Assembly (NCBI GenBank): GCA_026415395.1
Contig: JAOAHD010000010.1
Location: 62,001 to 126,000 of the forward strand
DNA: 64,000 nt
Direction of reading: 5' to 3'
DNA from: Candidatus Binatia bacterium
GTDB taxonomy: Bacteria > Desulfobacterota > Binatia > HRBIN30
Below the pieces are notes generated by a model. The model was not told the origin of the DNA, searched no databases, and worked only from the letters and a program-made list of their open reading frames with translations. The position numbers were made by a program, and so were the translations under genes. Every line of letters starts with the position of its first letter. Positions within the stretch are counted from its first letter, which is position 1. Positions 53,620 to 62,580 of this stretch are shown in pieces.

Positions 53620-54327
53620 TTACCAAACGTACGGAAACAGACGATAGCGGACCCGCTCCGCGTAAGCCGCGTAACCTGACAGGTGTTGCCGAAGCAACTC
53701 GTCCTCCACAATGGTGCGCCGGAGGATGAGTGCGAACAGCAGGACACCAACGCCAGCGGCAAGCCAAGAATTGAGGGCAAGGCCAGCAAACACGAAAACG
53801 AGTAGCGATGCACCATAGGCTGGATGCCTTACCCAGCGATACGGGCCCTGCGCCACAACATAGTGTCCCCGTTCACTGTGGATCCGCACAGCCGAGGAAA
53901 AGAAGGGGTTGACCGCCTGGGCCCACACGATCACACCGAGGCCAAGGGCCATGAGGATGAAAGCTCCTCCACGAAACGTTGCCGGCACCGTATCGGTCCA
54001 ATGCATCCGCCCCGCATCCAAGCCGGCAAGAATGTGCTGCACCAACCAGACGAACACCAGTACTTTCGCCGTCGCTCGATCCTCTCCTGCGGTGGCGGAC
54101 CGAAGCCGTTCGTAGATCAAGCCTGCAGGTGCGGAGAGCACACCGAGCACGCTGGCCGTCGCCCACAGCGCAAGGTACGCCCAATGTTCCAGAAGATCGT
54201 TGCGGCCAGCGCTCGCAAACAACAGGAGCGCGAGGCAGCCGACGAACAGCGCCCCACCGATGAGGCCTACCGCCCGCTCCCAACCCGCGGCGCGCTGCGC
54301 GGGCGGTGCCAAGTCATTCACCGACAA
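53620..54327 (-). CDS. Isoprenylcysteine carboxyl methyltransferase-like membrane protein
   Basis: The roughly 235-residue protein has five to six membrane helices and the ICMT/PEMT C-terminal signature (GPYRWVRHPAYGAS, then VEDELLRQHLSGYAAYAERV and RLFP). Bacterial members methylate unknown lipids or proteins with S-adenosylmethionine. TTG 54327 is preferred because AAGGAG lies seven bases upstream; TTG 54369 and GTG 54321 are alternatives. Confidence 0.82.
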   Translation of the reverse strand: MSVNDLAPPAQRAAGWERAVGLIGGALFVGCLALLLFASAGRNDLLEHWAYLALWATASVLGVLSAPAGLIYERLRSATAGEDRATAKVLVFVWLVQHILAGLDAGRMHWTDTVPATFRGGAFILMALGLGVIVWAQAVNPFFSSAVRIHSERGHYVVAQGPYRWVRHPAYGASLLVFVFAGLALNSWLAAGVGVLLFALILRRTIVEDELLRQHLSGYAAYAERVRYRLFPYVW

Positions 54328-54494
54328 AGCTGGTCTCCTTCCAACGGGGAGCGCGGGGCTTGTCCCCAACCGAAGCCACAGGGCGATCCCGAACCATGCG
54401 GCAAGCCCTTCGCCCCCTTCGCCACGCTGCGAAGTTCCGCGCCCCCGCTCTTGTCCCGATCCACGAATGGGCTATAGGCGTGGACCACCTGCCG

Positions 54495-54869
54495 ATGATC
54501 GCTCGGCTGCTGCTCATCACTTTCTGTCTCCTACCACAGCTTGCTGGCTTGCGAATCTTGCCAGCCAAGCCGAATTCTCGTGCCGCAAAAGCACCGTCGC
54601 TCTCGGCTGTCACTCCCATCGAGCCGCTTTGGGGGCCACGCAGCTCCGACGCTCGCGAACTGCTCCCGCTCCCTCAAGAGCAATCGGGAAAGCTTCCAGC
54701 GAGTGCGCTTCCTCGAAGCGACCTCCGTCACAACGGCCGATTGAACCGGCTCCGTGGGGCTGATGCTCCTCCATGGCCGGCCAACTCGGTGCGGCGTCTC
54801 TTGCGCCAATGCTTGGCTCGTGCTGCGTCGGAAGAGCCTCCGGGCCAGCTCCTCACCGCACGTAGTTAG
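54495..54869 (+). CDS. Hypothetical exported protein (tentative)
   Basis: No family was recognised. The 124-residue frame begins with a plausible signal peptide (MIARLLLITFCLLPQLAG). A Pro/Leu/Arg-rich region follows, ending SVRRLLRQCLARAASEEPPG. Codon third positions look mildly GC-biased. A perfect 8-bp hairpin starts ten bases after its stop. The ribosome binding site is weak, so this gene needs proteomic or conservation support. Confidence 0.35.
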   Translation: MIARLLLITFCLLPQLAGLRILPAKPNSRAAKAPSLSAVTPIEPLWGPRSSDARELLPLPQEQSGKLPASALPRSDLRHNGRLNRLRGADAPPWPANSVRRLLRQCLARAASEEPPGQLLTARS

Positions 54870-54878
54870 CAAAGGGCT

Positions 54879-54900
54879 CGGGCAGAGATCGTTCTGCCCG
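54879..54900 (+). terminator. Hairpin, possible terminator
   Basis: CGGGCAGA (54879-54886) pairs perfectly with TCTGCCCG (54893-54900) around the loop GATCGT. It follows the tentative gene at 54495 and precedes the PH-like gene. No T-run follows. Confidence 0.4.
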
Positions 54901-54990
54901 TCAACGGTCAACGACGCCCCAGGAGCGCGAGCGGCGACACGCACGCTGCTGTCGTTCCTGAGCATGTTCTTTGTCGAGAGGAGCTGTGCA

Positions 54991-55356
54991 ATGTCCAAGC
55001 ATTTGGATTTGTTACGGGAACAGGTCGAGGGCTCAGCGTTGCGGCTGAGTGCCGACGCGATTGGATTCGCCGTCGCCATCACGGATCGCGAATTCATCAC
55101 CGCAAAGGCCGGCATGATTCGCCGGTGGAGCCGCGTGGAGCGGTTTCCTCTGGAGGAGCTCGTCGATTTGCGGGCTTTCCCCAACCCCAGCGCGAACCTT
55201 TTACAGTTACAGTTCTCTGGAGCATCCCGCAGCGAAGTCGTCACCATCATGTACCCGCCGGAGTCGGCTGCGGCGTTCGAACGACTGATCGCGATTCTTC
55301 GTGACTACATTACCGAGAACCAGAGAAGGGCCGAGAGCCATGACGAGAAAAGTTGA
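54991..55356 (+). CDS. Hypothetical protein, bacterial PH-like domain possible
   Basis: The 121-residue protein has no signal peptide. Its pattern (DAIGFAVAITDREFITAKAG, RVERFPLEELVDLRAFPNPS, LLQLQFSGASRSEVVTIMYP, then a final helix AAAFERLIAILRDYI) suggests a seven-stranded PH-like fold with a closing helix. The family was judged by eye only. ATG 54991 follows GAGAGGAG. It overlaps the next small gene by 17 bases, suggesting coupled expression. Confidence 0.7.
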   Translation: MSKHLDLLREQVEGSALRLSADAIGFAVAITDREFITAKAGMIRRWSRVERFPLEELVDLRAFPNPSANLLQLQFSGASRSEVVTIMYPPESAAAFERLIAILRDYITENQRRAESHDEKS

Positions 55357-55480
55357 GCCGAACAAGGGATTGGGCAACGAGCCTCCTTCCGGTTCTATGC
55401 TCTTTCTCCGCGTCGTCCTGATCTTCATTCTTCTACCAGCGCTGCTGGTCCTTCTGGTCAAATTGTTCATCGCGACCTAA
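55340..55480 (+). CDS. Small single-pass membrane protein
   Basis: A 46-residue product: a charged N-terminus (MTRKVEPNKGLGNE) then one hydrophobic helix (LFLRVVLIFILLPALLVLLV) and a short KLFIAT tail. It overlaps the PH-like gene in another frame, the usual sign of translational coupling. GAAGGG lies ten bases before the ATG. Function is unknown; it may anchor or partner the PH-like protein. Confidence 0.55.
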   Translation: MTRKVEPNKGLGNEPPSGSMLFLRVVLIFILLPALLVLLVKLFIAT

Positions 55481-55896
55481 TGGGCTCATCGCTGGCCTTT
55501 CTCCAACACTCACGCCGAACTCAGCCAAGGAGCGAACGCGTCACTGGCAACGAGTCTTCGGGCATTGGCGTGCAGCCAGCGTGCGCACTCCGCAAACGAG
55601 TCAGCTTGAAAGGCGCGGTGCGCTCGAGTCGCCCTCCACCCCGTTTTTCGCATTTCGGAACTGCGTCACAATCCGCGTGAGCCTCGGTCGCGCCGTTCAT
55701 ATTTCTTTGCACGCCTCCGAGGCGTCGAGAATCTTCAGCCGCAGCCCCACAGTCTACCCGTGACCGACTGCACAAGCCGAGCGCCACCGCCAGACCCGCG
55801 ATGGCCAGGCTAGTTTCGGAGTGTGATCGCAAAACACCGGTGGCATGGCCTCTCCGGCCTTTTCGGCGGCGGGTTTGTTTGCAAAGCTGGCCGCGC
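55481..55896. other. Intergenic region before the second ABC1 kinase gene
   Basis: About 415 bases. A minus-strand frame with a weak signal-like start was considered and not accepted. No strong promoter or hairpin was recognised. Upstream in-frame extension of the kinase gene into this region (from 55801) is possible but unlikely. Confidence 0.45.
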
Positions 55897-57270
55897 ATGG
55901 GCACGGACCAATCGAAAAAGAAGGCCACCCAAATCACCAGCGGCAGAGCGCGGCGCGTACTCAAGGTCGGCGAGCTCGCCACCTCCGTGGGGACGAGCTA
56001 CCTATGGAACGCCATCCGCGCCCCGTTTCAGTCAGCGGGAGAACGGGAGAAGGCGCTGCTCGAAACGCACATCAAAAATGCCATGCGCATTGTCGAGCGC
56101 TCGCAAGAGCTCCGCGGTGCCTTCACGAAGCTCGTGCAGATGTTGTCGATGCGGGACGACATTCTCCCGGCAGAGGTCCTGAGCGTCCTATCGTCGGTCC
56201 AATCGCAAGTACCGCCGATGGACTACGAGCTCATCCGCGAGCAAATCCGGCGCGAGCTCGGTCAATATCCGGAGGAGCTGTTTGCCTGGTTCGATCCGGA
56301 CGCATTTGCCGCCGCGTCGCTGGGCCAGGTCCATCACGCCCGCTTGCACTCCGGCGAAGACGTGGTGGTCAAAGTGCAATACCCGGGCGTGGAAGACACC
56401 GTGAAACAAGACCTGCAAAACATCAAAGCCCTGCTCAACGTCTTCACTCTGATCGCGCGCGACGTTATGCGGCAACGGGTAGACCCTTCCGACGTGTACC
56501 GCGAGCTCGAGGAGCGGCTGTACGAGGAGTTGGATTACCTCAACGAGGCTAGCAACATCGAGCGCTTCCAGAAAATGTTTGGGGACGACCCGGAAGTCGT
56601 CATCCCGCGAGTCTACCGGCAACTGACCTCGCGGCGGGTTTTGACCATGGAGTACGTCGAGGGCTACCCACTGGCCAGCGTACTTTCTCCCGGAGTCGAT
56701 CAGGAACTCAAAGACTGGATCGCCAAGAAATACTTTCGGGTGGTGTGGCGGCAGATCTTCGAGTACGGCACCCTGCACACCGACCCTAACCCGGGAAATT
56801 ACTTGGTCACCTTCCACCCGAAGTTGGTGATTCTCGACTTCGGCTCCATCCGGATTTTTCCCGACCATATTCGCCGCGCCTATCTAGAGCTCGCCGACGC
56901 CATGCTGCGCGACGACCGCGCGGCGATGGCGCGTTGTTTTGTGGCGCTCGATTTCCTCGATCCTGAGCAGGACCCGGTACCGATGGTGGAAATCATGAAA
57001 ATCGTCTTCGAGCCCTTGCTCGTCGACCGCCCATACCATCCGCGCGACTACAATACGGTGGAGCGGGGCATTCAAATCGCCAAGATCGCCATTGAGCATA
57101 AGATTTTCAAAGACCCGGGACACCGCGTCTTTCTCGTACGCGCCTTGATGGGCCTCGACGCTTACCTCAAGCAAGCTGGCACCGTGACGAATTGGCACCG
57201 CGAGTTTCGCGCCTGCGTGGAGCAAGCCTTGAGAAAAGAAAAAAAGAAGGGGCGGTCAGTTGGGTCTTGA
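55897..57270 (+). CDS. ABC1/UbiB-family atypical kinase, second copy, variant KxGQ motif
   Basis: The 457-residue protein matches ABC1 kinases: Ala-rich loop AAASLGQVHHA (138-148), Lys in VVVKVQYPG (K159), EELDYLNEASN, HTDPNPGNY and ILDFGSIR. The KxGQ motif is changed to K78-L-V-Q81, with Val for Gly. No C-terminal membrane helices are seen, unlike UbiB, so it is closer to the stand-alone ABC1 group. ATG 55897 was chosen as the first Met before the conserved region; it is probably a single-gene unit. Confidence 0.87.
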   Translation: MGTDQSKKKATQITSGRARRVLKVGELATSVGTSYLWNAIRAPFQSAGEREKALLETHIKNAMRIVERSQELRGAFTKLVQMLSMRDDILPAEVLSVLSSVQSQVPPMDYELIREQIRRELGQYPEELFAWFDPDAFAAASLGQVHHARLHSGEDVVVKVQYPGVEDTVKQDLQNIKALLNVFTLIARDVMRQRVDPSDVYRELEERLYEELDYLNEASNIERFQKMFGDDPEVVIPRVYRQLTSRRVLTMEYVEGYPLASVLSPGVDQELKDWIAKKYFRVVWRQIFEYGTLHTDPNPGNYLVTFHPKLVILDFGSIRIFPDHIRRAYLELADAMLRDDRAAMARCFVALDFLDPEQDPVPMVEIMKIVFEPLLVDRPYHPRDYNTVERGIQIAKIAIEHKIFKDPGHRVFLVRALMGLDAYLKQAGTVTNWHREFRACVEQALRKEKKKGRSVGS

Positions 57271-57559
57271 GCAAACAGCAGCCTTGCACCGCTTGGTCGC
57301 TTCGGCGTCAAAGCTGGCCTGGCAGCGAAAAGGATTTGCTCCTGAGAATTGGAGGAAGACCTGAAAGCGGAGATTTGCCAGGGCGAGGCATTCGGGTGCG
57401 TGCCAGCATCGACACTAAGTGCAGCGGAAAATTCGGATGCAGAGCCACGCAAGAGAACAAAAGCGAGGGGACGTCCGTGCGCGGGACCAGTTGGCCGTAA
57501 GCGAGCACCACGCGGCCGGCCTCCTGGCCGCGGTCGTGGGCCTTTCAAAATCAACCTGC

Positions 57560-58033
57560 TCAAACCGAGTAGTAGCGGCCGCGGAAATAGAGAAGCGGGC
57601 GTTTGTCGTCCACGCAGTGACCAGCAACCACGCGCCCAATAAAAATGGTGTGGTCTCCCGCATCGACCTCCTGCTCCACCTCGCTTTCCACGAACCCCAG
57701 CGCGCCAGCTAGTAACGGGGCGCCAGTGCGCCCAAAAGAAAACGTCACCCCCTGGAACTTGTCCCCGCCCGAAACAGCGAAGCGCCGCGATAGCTCCTCC
57801 TGCTCGGCGGCGAGAAAGTTGACCGCAAACACTCTTGAGGCAAGGAAGTGAGGGTGGCTTTCGGATTTCTTGTCCACACACACCAACACTAGGGGCGGAT
57901 CCAACGAAACCGAGGTGAAGGCCGTGACCGTGAGCCCGTACGGCATCCCCGCCGGCGACCGTGTGGTTACCACCGTCACCCCAGCCGCAAAGCTGCCGAG
58001 CCAACGCCGGAACTCTTCGCGCGTTACTCCCAT
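57560..58033 (-). CDS. Flavin reductase-like (FMN-binding split barrel) protein
   Basis: The 157-residue protein has the flavin reductase domain ([84 protein letters not shown]). It would reduce FMN or FAD for a two-component monooxygenase; no partner oxygenase is adjacent. GAGG lies five bases before ATG 58033. It sits seven bases downstream of the DoxX gene, so they form one unit. Confidence 0.92.
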   Translation of the reverse strand: MGVTREEFRRWLGSFAAGVTVVTTRSPAGMPYGLTVTAFTSVSLDPPLVLVCVDKKSESHPHFLASRVFAVNFLAAEQEELSRRFAVSGGDKFQGVTFSFGRTGAPLLAGALGFVESEVEQEVDAGDHTIFIGRVVAGHCVDDKRPLLYFRGRYYSV

Positions 58034-58040
58034 GGCGACC

Positions 58041-58430
58041 TCAAAAGGCTCGCAAGCCGAGCAACACCACAGCAAAGTACGCGGCAATGACCGCCGCACC
58101 TGCGTAGTCCTTCGCAAGCCGCTGGCCAAAGAGCAGGCAGAGAAGCGCCACTCCCGACATGGCCACACCCCAGCCCGCCACACGCAAGCCCGGTTGGCGA
58201 AAATCGAAGAGCAACAACCCAAGGCCACACAGCCCGCCCGCAATTAGTTCAATGACGGTGATGACCGTCAAAAGTTGCGGCACGAATGGGCTCAACGGGC
58301 TGTTCCGGAAATGTTCCGTGAGGTATTGCAAATTCCCGTCACGGTCCAGCACCTTGTCGAGGCCGGACTGCAAAAACGTTACCGCAAAAAACGCCGTCGC
58401 CAAAAATCGCACGATCATGTTCGCGTCCAT
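58041..58430 (-). CDS. DoxX-family membrane protein
   Basis: The 129-residue protein has four membrane helices (FLATAFFAVTFLQSGLDKVL, LLTVITVIELIAGGLCGLG, VAMSGVALLCLLFG, AVIAAYFAVVLLGL) in the DoxX/SURF4-like pattern. These proteins are linked to redox and quinone processes but their reaction is unclear. ATG 58430 follows AGGAGG by eight bases. It is the first gene of a pair with the flavin reductase. Confidence 0.82.
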   Translation of the reverse strand: MDANMIVRFLATAFFAVTFLQSGLDKVLDRDGNLQYLTEHFRNSPLSPFVPQLLTVITVIELIAGGLCGLGLLLFDFRQPGLRVAGWGVAMSGVALLCLLFGQRLAKDYAGAAVIAAYFAVVLLGLRAF

Positions 58431-58584
58431 CAGCCACACCTCCTATTATCCAAGCTCTGCTTGCTTATCCGAGAGCACGCGCTTGAAGCAATCGGCAACA
58501 ATGCTGGCGGACAAGACCCTCCACGCAGATGGCGGTGATAGAAAACGCTGCTGAGAGTACTTTGACACAGAGAGGAGCAATGGC

Positions 58585-60240
58585 ATGGAAAACTTCATCA
58601 TCCCAAGCCACAAGACCCACGATGTGCTCAATCAGCCACCACCGTTCGAAGGGCACGACTTATTCGCCACCGACGGAGTCTTGCGGGAGGCACTGGTTCG
58701 CGAAGGGGCTAGTTGGGCCGAGGACAGTGTTGCCGAACTTGCTCGCACGCTCACCGGCGAGCCGCTCCGCTGGGCGGTGCTCGCGAACACCTATCCTCCG
58801 GTGCTGCGCAACTTCGATCGTTACGGGCACCGTATCGACGAGGTCGAGTACCACCCGGCGTACCATAACTTGATGGAACTTGCCGTCGCTCACGAACTTC
58901 ATGCCCTCCCTTGGAGGGCTCGGCGCAGCGGCGCCCACGTTGCCCGCGCAGCCAAGTTCTTCTTGCAGTCGCAGGTAGAAGCTGGTCATGGCTGCCCGAT
59001 CTCGATGACGTATTCGATCGTTCCTGCATTGCGACACCAGCCGGAACTTGCCGCGGAGTGGGAACCCAAGATTGTTTCGCGCGAATACGACCCGCGCTCG
59101 CTGCCTGCCCGCAACAAGCGCGGGGTGATTTGCGGAATGGCGATGACCGAGAAACAAGGCGGATCCGACGTACGCGCGAACACGACCCGAGCAGAACCGG
59201 TCGACTCCGGCGGCCCCGGCGCTGCCTACTGGATCACCGGGCACAAATGGTTTTGCTCCGCACCGATGAGCGATGCGTTCCTCATGCTCGCTTACACCGA
59301 GAAAGGGCTCTCCTGTTTCTTCGTCCCACGGTGGCGACCGGATGGGGTGCGCAACACCATTCTCATGCAGCGCCTCAAGGACAAACTCGGCAATCGATCT
59401 AATGCCTCGAGCGAGATCGAACTCGACCGCGCCTGGGGGCGCATGGTGGGAGAAGAGGGCCGCGGCGTGCGCACGATTATCGAGATGGTCAATCACACCC
59501 GCTTGGACTGCGTGATCGGCTCGGCGGCCGCAATGCGCCAAGCACTCGTGCAGGCCATTCACCACTGCCGCCACCGCTCGGCCTTTGGCAAGCGCCTGAC
59601 GGAGCAACCGCTCATGCAAAACGTGCTCGCGGATCTCGCGTTGGAGAGCGAAGCGGCCACGCTCACAATGATGCGTCTCGCACGGGCCTATGACGAGGCT
59701 GACCGCAATCCCGCGCAAAAGCATTTTGCCCGCATCGCCACTGCAGTGGCGAAGTACTGGGTGTGCAAGCGTACGCCGATGATGGTTGCCGAGGCACTCG
59801 AGTGCCTCGGCGGGGCAGGCTACGTCGAGGAGGCGATCATGCCCCGCCTCTACCGCGAAGCACCCCTGAACGGCATTTGGGAAGGCTCGGGAAACGTGAT
59901 CTGCCTCGACGTGCTGCGTGCCCTGAGCAAGGAGCCGGAAACGCTGCCCGCCTTCCTCGAGGAACTTTACTCGGCTCGCGGCGAACCAATTTTCGATCGT
60001 ACCCTTGAGCGGCTCCAAGGGGAACTCGGGGACCACGACGGCATCCAGTACCGCGCTCGCCGGTTAGTGGAGCAGATGGCGCTGTTGTTACAGGCATCAC
60101 TGCTCCTCCGTCACAGCCCGCCCACAGTTGCGCTGGCGTTTTGTCGGGCCCGCTTGCAAGGTGACAGCGGCCGCGCCTTTGGTACCTTACCGCAGGACGT
60201 CCAGGCCGAGGCAATCATCGAGCGAGCCTTGCCGACCTGA
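58585..60240 (+). CDS. AidB-like acyl-CoA dehydrogenase
   Basis: The 551-residue flavoprotein resembles AidB more than standard acyl-CoA dehydrogenases: an N-terminal TYPPVLRNFDRYGHRIDEVE region, CPISMTYSIVPALR, AMTEKQGGSDVRANTT (FAD/substrate loop), LGGAGYVEEAIMPRLYREAP and NGIWEGSGNV. E. coli AidB is an alkylation-response flavoprotein of uncertain activity; other members dehydrogenate branched acyl-CoA. AGGAG lies eight bases before the ATG. A promoter must lie in the 150-base gap shared with the divergent DoxX gene. Confidence 0.92.
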   Translation: MENFIIPSHKTHDVLNQPPPFEGHDLFATDGVLREALVREGASWAEDSVAELARTLTGEPLRWAVLANTYPPVLRNFDRYGHRIDEVEYHPAYHNLMELAVAHELHALPWRARRSGAHVARAAKFFLQSQVEAGHGCPISMTYSIVPALRHQPELAAEWEPKIVSREYDPRSLPARNKRGVICGMAMTEKQGGSDVRANTTRAEPVDSGGPGAAYWITGHKWFCSAPMSDAFLMLAYTEKGLSCFFVPRWRPDGVRNTILMQRLKDKLGNRSNASSEIELDRAWGRMVGEEGRGVRTIIEMVNHTRLDCVIGSAAAMRQALVQAIHHCRHRSAFGKRLTEQPLMQNVLADLALESEAATLTMMRLARAYDEADRNPAQKHFARIATAVAKYWVCKRTPMMVAEALECLGGAGYVEEAIMPRLYREAPLNGIWEGSGNVICLDVLRALSKEPETLPAFLEELYSARGEPIFDRTLERLQGELGDHDGIQYRARRLVEQMALLLQASLLLRHSPPTVALAFCRARLQGDSGRAFGTLPQDVQAEAIIERALPT

Positions 60241-60247
60241 TCGAACC

Positions 60248-61099
60248 ATGCGGCGCGTTGTCAGTTCCTTTGTTCGCGAACCCACAGTGTGGTTTTTCCT
60301 CGTTGCTGGTGCGGGCCTCGCCCTGTGGCAGGCGGCGGCTCCGCAGCCCACTGCGCTTGTCATACGGACCGAGGACGTTGCTGCTTTGGAGCGATCGTTT
60401 ACCGAACAGTGGGGTAGACCGCCGAGGGAGGGGGAGCGCCAAGCGCTGATCGAGGACTTCATCCGCGAGGAACTGCTTTGGCGAGAAGGCCGCCGGCTCG
60501 GTTTGGATCGCGGTGATCCGATCGTTCGCCGGCGGGTGGTGCAAAAAATGACGTTTATCCTCGAAGCGGCCGCGAGCGGGCGGCCGCCAGCGGAAGAAGA
60601 CTTGCGCGCCTTTTTCGAGACGCATGCAGACCGCTACCGCTCGCCTGAACGAGTATCGTTCTTGCACGTTTTCTGGCCACGCCCGACACCTGCGGCTGAC
60701 CACGACTCGGTTTCGAACGGCTCGCTGAACGGGCAATTGCAGAATTTGCTGCGGCGCCTTCAATCCGGGGAGGCACCGGAGCAAGTTTCGGCGCCGTTTT
60801 TACGTGGCCTGCGCTGGCGCGAGCGGCCGGTGGATGAAGTGGAACGCACCTTCGGCCCTGAGTTCCTCGCAGCGCTGCGCTCTCTCGCCCCCGGAACGTG
60901 GAGCACACCGGTTTCCTCTCTCCTCGGCTGGCATCTCGTCCGCGTCGACCAATGGATTCCTCCCGCTCTGCCTCCGTTCGAGGCTGTGCGGCACCGCGTC
61001 GAGCAAGACTGGATTGAGCACCAGCGAGCGCGTGCGCGGGAGGAGGGGTTACGAAAACTTCGCCAACAATACGCGGTGCGCATCGAGACCGGCCGCTAA
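60248..61099 (+). CDS. PpiC-like peptidylprolyl isomerase, membrane-anchored
   Basis: The 283-residue protein has an N-terminal membrane helix (TVWFFLVAGAGLALWQAA). A helical segment follows (QALIEDFIREELLWREGRRL), then a parvulin-like region (DLRAFFETHADRYRSPERVS, SLAPGTWSTPVSSLLGWHLV). Several catalytic-loop positions look degenerate, so it may serve mainly as a chaperone. Genes of this type are often found next to HupE/UreJ-type genes, as here at 62581. It starts seven bases after the AidB-like gene. Confidence 0.8.
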   Translation: MRRVVSSFVREPTVWFFLVAGAGLALWQAAAPQPTALVIRTEDVAALERSFTEQWGRPPREGERQALIEDFIREELLWREGRRLGLDRGDPIVRRRVVQKMTFILEAAASGRPPAEEDLRAFFETHADRYRSPERVSFLHVFWPRPTPAADHDSVSNGSLNGQLQNLLRRLQSGEAPEQVSAPFLRGLRWRERPVDEVERTFGPEFLAALRSLAPGTWSTPVSSLLGWHLVRVDQWIPPALPPFEAVRHRVEQDWIEHQRARAREEGLRKLRQQYAVRIETGR

Positions 61100-61157
61100 C
61101 GATCCCAGCGAACACCCCGGTGGCTCGCGGTAGACTCCTGAGCGGAACCCGCCCGAG

Positions 61158-62498
61158 TCAGAAGCCGTACGTCATCAAGACGACAATCCCGCCCTTCGTC
61201 GTTTCCTTGTACCGCACCTGCGTTTCGCCCGCAGGCGGCGGCCGATCCGGAGAAAACCCATCGCCGAGCACGCGGGTATTCGGATCAGCAAAGTAACCAA
61301 CGCCAACTTGAAGCTGGTCTCTCGGTACTAAGGCATTGAGCCGCCAGCCCACCATCATGCCTGCGCCGACTGCGTCCACAAAGTCATCACCGAACTGCAC
61401 CCCGAAAAACGGCCCGACCGCCAGCCTCGATCCCTCGCTCACCGCTTCCTGCCCGGGCGCCCCGTTGCTTTCCGCACCACCGCCGAGCTCGGCCGACGAG
61501 CGCTGCTCACCAGCCCGTGGTGCTTTGAGACTGCCGGAGAGAGGGAACAGGTAGTGCACTTCAGCCATCGCCCGCGGGACATTGGCCGAAGTGCGATCCA
61601 CACGGACAACGCTCGTCCCGGTTTTCGGATCTTCGACAATGCGCGCTGTCTCGACGCGGTCCTTGCCCCCGATGTCCACATTGAAGGCAATGCCAAGCCC
61701 AGCGCCCCAACGGCGCGCTGCCCGCCGTCCCACTTTGGCCACTGCCCGCCCGCTCGACAACCGGGCGGCACGGTCGAGGTCTTCCGCGGCCTGGGTAAGC
61801 GCTTCGGCAGTGCGCACCAAGCGATCGAGCGAGTCTGCTAATGCAGCTCGCCGCCGCGCCAATGATTCCTCGAGCTGTCCTGCCCTGGTTTCTGTGAGTT
61901 GCGCCCGAGTGAGCTCTACGCGCACCTGCACCGCTTGCGTTTTCAGCAACGCCTCGCGCGCCGCCAAGGCAGCTTCGCGCAAGCGGGCGGCGTGCTCGGC
62001 AACGCGTTCCGACAGTCCGACCGTCCCCTCTCCCAATCCCGGCAAGGCACGTTGCAACCCCGCAGGAGTCTCCAAAAGCCCATCCATTGCTTCCAGTGCC
62101 TTACGCGTCAGCGCTCGGGCTTCGTCGACCACTGCGTTCCGCTCGCGGCGCGCTAGGTCCGCTCCGCGCCGCGCTGCCAAGTACTCCCGCCCACCGCGTG
62201 CACGGAGACCCTGAGCGGTGCGCTCCAACCAAACGGTGCGCCGCTCCGCACGCACCGCGTCGGCAATTTTTTGCGCGGCGCGCTCCGCCAGGCGGGCAGC
62301 GCGCTCCGCCGCCAAAGCTTGGCGCTGGGCGGCCAGCAGTTGTTCCGCGATCGGTACCACCGGCTGCGCAAATGCGTGGGGCGCCGCCAAAAAACCTGCG
62401 ACCACACTGATCGCAAACAGCAGAGCGACCGACCGCTTGCGTCTACCCGACACCCACCACACCAAAAGCCAACTCCCGAACCGCGCCTCTTTTGGCAT
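61158..62498 (-). CDS. Hypothetical secreted protein: long coiled coil plus beta-rich C-terminal domain
   Basis: No family was recognised. The roughly 446-residue product has a signal peptide after a short basic lead (VALLFAISVVAGFLAAPHAFA). About 200 residues of Ala/Arg/Glu-rich coiled coil follow. The C-terminal domain of about 180 residues has alternating strands typical of an outer-membrane barrel (GAGLGIAFNVDIGG, RAMAEVHYLFPLSG, VGPFFGVQFGDDFVDAVGAG, LQVGVGYFADPNTR, ending VLMTYGF with a terminal Phe). It may be an outer-membrane protein with a periplasmic stalk. ATG 62498 is the likely start; longer frames collide with the divergent gene. Confidence 0.65.
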   Translation of the reverse strand: MPKEARFGSWLLVWWVSGRRKRSVALLFAISVVAGFLAAPHAFAQPVVPIAEQLLAAQRQALAAERAARLAERAAQKIADAVRAERRTVWLERTAQGLRARGGREYLAARRGADLARRERNAVVDEARALTRKALEAMDGLLETPAGLQRALPGLGEGTVGLSERVAEHAARLREAALAAREALLKTQAVQVRVELTRAQLTETRAGQLEESLARRRAALADSLDRLVRTAEALTQAAEDLDRAARLSSGRAVAKVGRRAARRWGAGLGIAFNVDIGGKDRVETARIVEDPKTGTSVVRVDRTSANVPRAMAEVHYLFPLSGSLKAPRAGEQRSSAELGGGAESNGAPGQEAVSEGSRLAVGPFFGVQFGDDFVDAVGAGMMVGWRLNALVPRDQLQVGVGYFADPNTRVLGDGFSPDRPPPAGETQVRYKETTKGGIVVLMTYGF

Positions 62499-62580
62499 GC
62501 CCCCAAGCGCAAAGTCAAATGCAGCCTGCCCTCTTCTACCCAGTTGCATCACCCGCAGTTTGCGACCAGAGAGAAACATC

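Noticed and set aside
55521-55982. Minus-strand frame with a signal-like stretch (SLAIAGLAVALGLCS)
   Set aside because: It overlaps the start of the ABC1 kinase gene, lacks a ribosome binding site and its remainder is low-quality sequence; kept only as a remote possibility.
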